Of a DNA stretch of 64,000 nt, positions 63,886-64,000 are shown piece after piece. The notes beneath the pieces were generated by a model. That model made no database searches and was not told the DNA's origin. It worked only from the letters and a program-made list of their open reading frames with translations. Origin of the DNA: Bacillus methanolicus PB1 (GTDB taxonomy: Bacteria; Bacillota; Bacilli; Bacillales; Cytobacillaceae); assembly GCF_000262755.1 (NCBI RefSeq), contig NZ_AFEU01000001.1, positions 992,001-1,056,000 on the forward strand, given 5' to 3'. Every line of letters begins with the position of its first letter. Positions within the stretch are counted from its first letter, which is position 1. A program made the position numbers and the translations under genes.

Positions 63886-64000
63886 CTAAGATAATAATTG
63901 CCAGCCCATATACACGGCAACACTCCAAATAATGATGGCAGAAATTTTATTGACTCTTTTTACGATATTTCCTGTATGGTCCAGTCTGCCTACCGTTTTC
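63886..64000 (-). CDS. 3' end of a probable LysE/RhtB-type transporter (partial)
   Basis: The last 38 codons of a minus-strand gene entering from beyond the window: RLDHTGNIVKRVNKISAIII then WSVAVYMGWQLLS and TAG at 63886. A final membrane helix preceded by an RVNKIS-like motif resembles the end of LysE/RhtB amino-acid exporters. The match is short, so the family is a moderate guess. Confidence 0.45.
   Translation of the reverse strand, partial: KTVGRLDHTGNIVKRVNKISAIIIWSVAVYMGWQLLS

Noticed and set aside
1-64000. tRNA, rRNA, prophage or replication-origin genes
   Set aside because: No cloverleaf with a TTCGANTC arm, no rRNA core sequence, and no phage structural or integrase genes were noticed.

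Overview
The window looks like a chromosomal segment of a low-GC Bacillaceae bacterium. The evidence is AGGAGG-type ribosome binding sites, frequent TTG/GTG starts, Bacillus-type gene sets (kimA behind a c-di-AMP riboswitch, ycnJ-ycnI, xpaC-yaaN, fosB, the ytm/ytn-type cysteine-adduct operon) and an encapsulin with an IMEF-type iron cargo, a pairing best known from relatives of Quasibacillus thermotolerans. No rRNA or tRNA gene was seen.

Layout. (1) 1-6000, minus strand: VOC protein, potassium importer kimA with its riboswitch and terminator, pduL, and a short KamA-family radical SAM enzyme. (2) 6080-10130: a chemoreceptor, then a GC-rich PLP trans-sulfuration enzyme lying between two CRISPR remnants that have no cas genes. 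(3) 10240-11870: a decayed ISLre2-type element. (4) 11996-20953, minus strand: two sulfonate/nitrate-type ABC importers, an FMN monooxygenase, and an APS-reductase-like flavoprotein with its ferredoxin, probably for organosulfur uptake and catabolism. (5) 21160-36154: a tandem hairpin leader, a LysR regulator, and a rebuilt S-(2-succino)cysteine-type operon: cmoO broken by an IS4 element, cmoJ, cmoI, a peptide-type ABC importer with a frameshifted second ATPase, an LLM oxidoreductase, a remnant of an amino-acid ABC ATPase, a GNAT acetyltransferase and an M20 deacetylase. (6) 36230-43231: IS21, TnpB and IS256 remnants around a DUF3892 gene, an unknown 423-residue protein, an aldo/keto reductase, and a membrane protein behind a strong promoter-operator. 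(7) 43682-50881, minus strand: a probable defence island. It holds a three-gene ADP-ribosyltransferase toxin / antitoxin / SecB-like chaperone module resembling CmdTAC, followed by a TM2-TerB protein / BrxD-like ATPase / Lhr-like helicase operon. (8) 51200-60000: MFS exporter, arginase-family protein, repeat lipoprotein, a gene with a Fur-box promoter, encapsulin plus IMEF cargo, and the copper genes ycnJ (split by an in-frame stop) and ycnI. (9) 60037-64000: fosB, a small membrane protein, xpaC (frameshifted)-yaaN, a YbaK-type deacylase, a phzF remnant and the 3' end of a probable LysE-type transporter.

Sulfur is the main theme of the first half: two importers, several flavin monooxygenases, a trans-sulfuration enzyme and a cysteine-adduct salvage route. 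Mobile defence and metal (iron, copper) handling dominate the second half. Single-base frameshifts and gene remnants are unusually frequent, so either the locus is decaying or the assembly carries residual indel errors.
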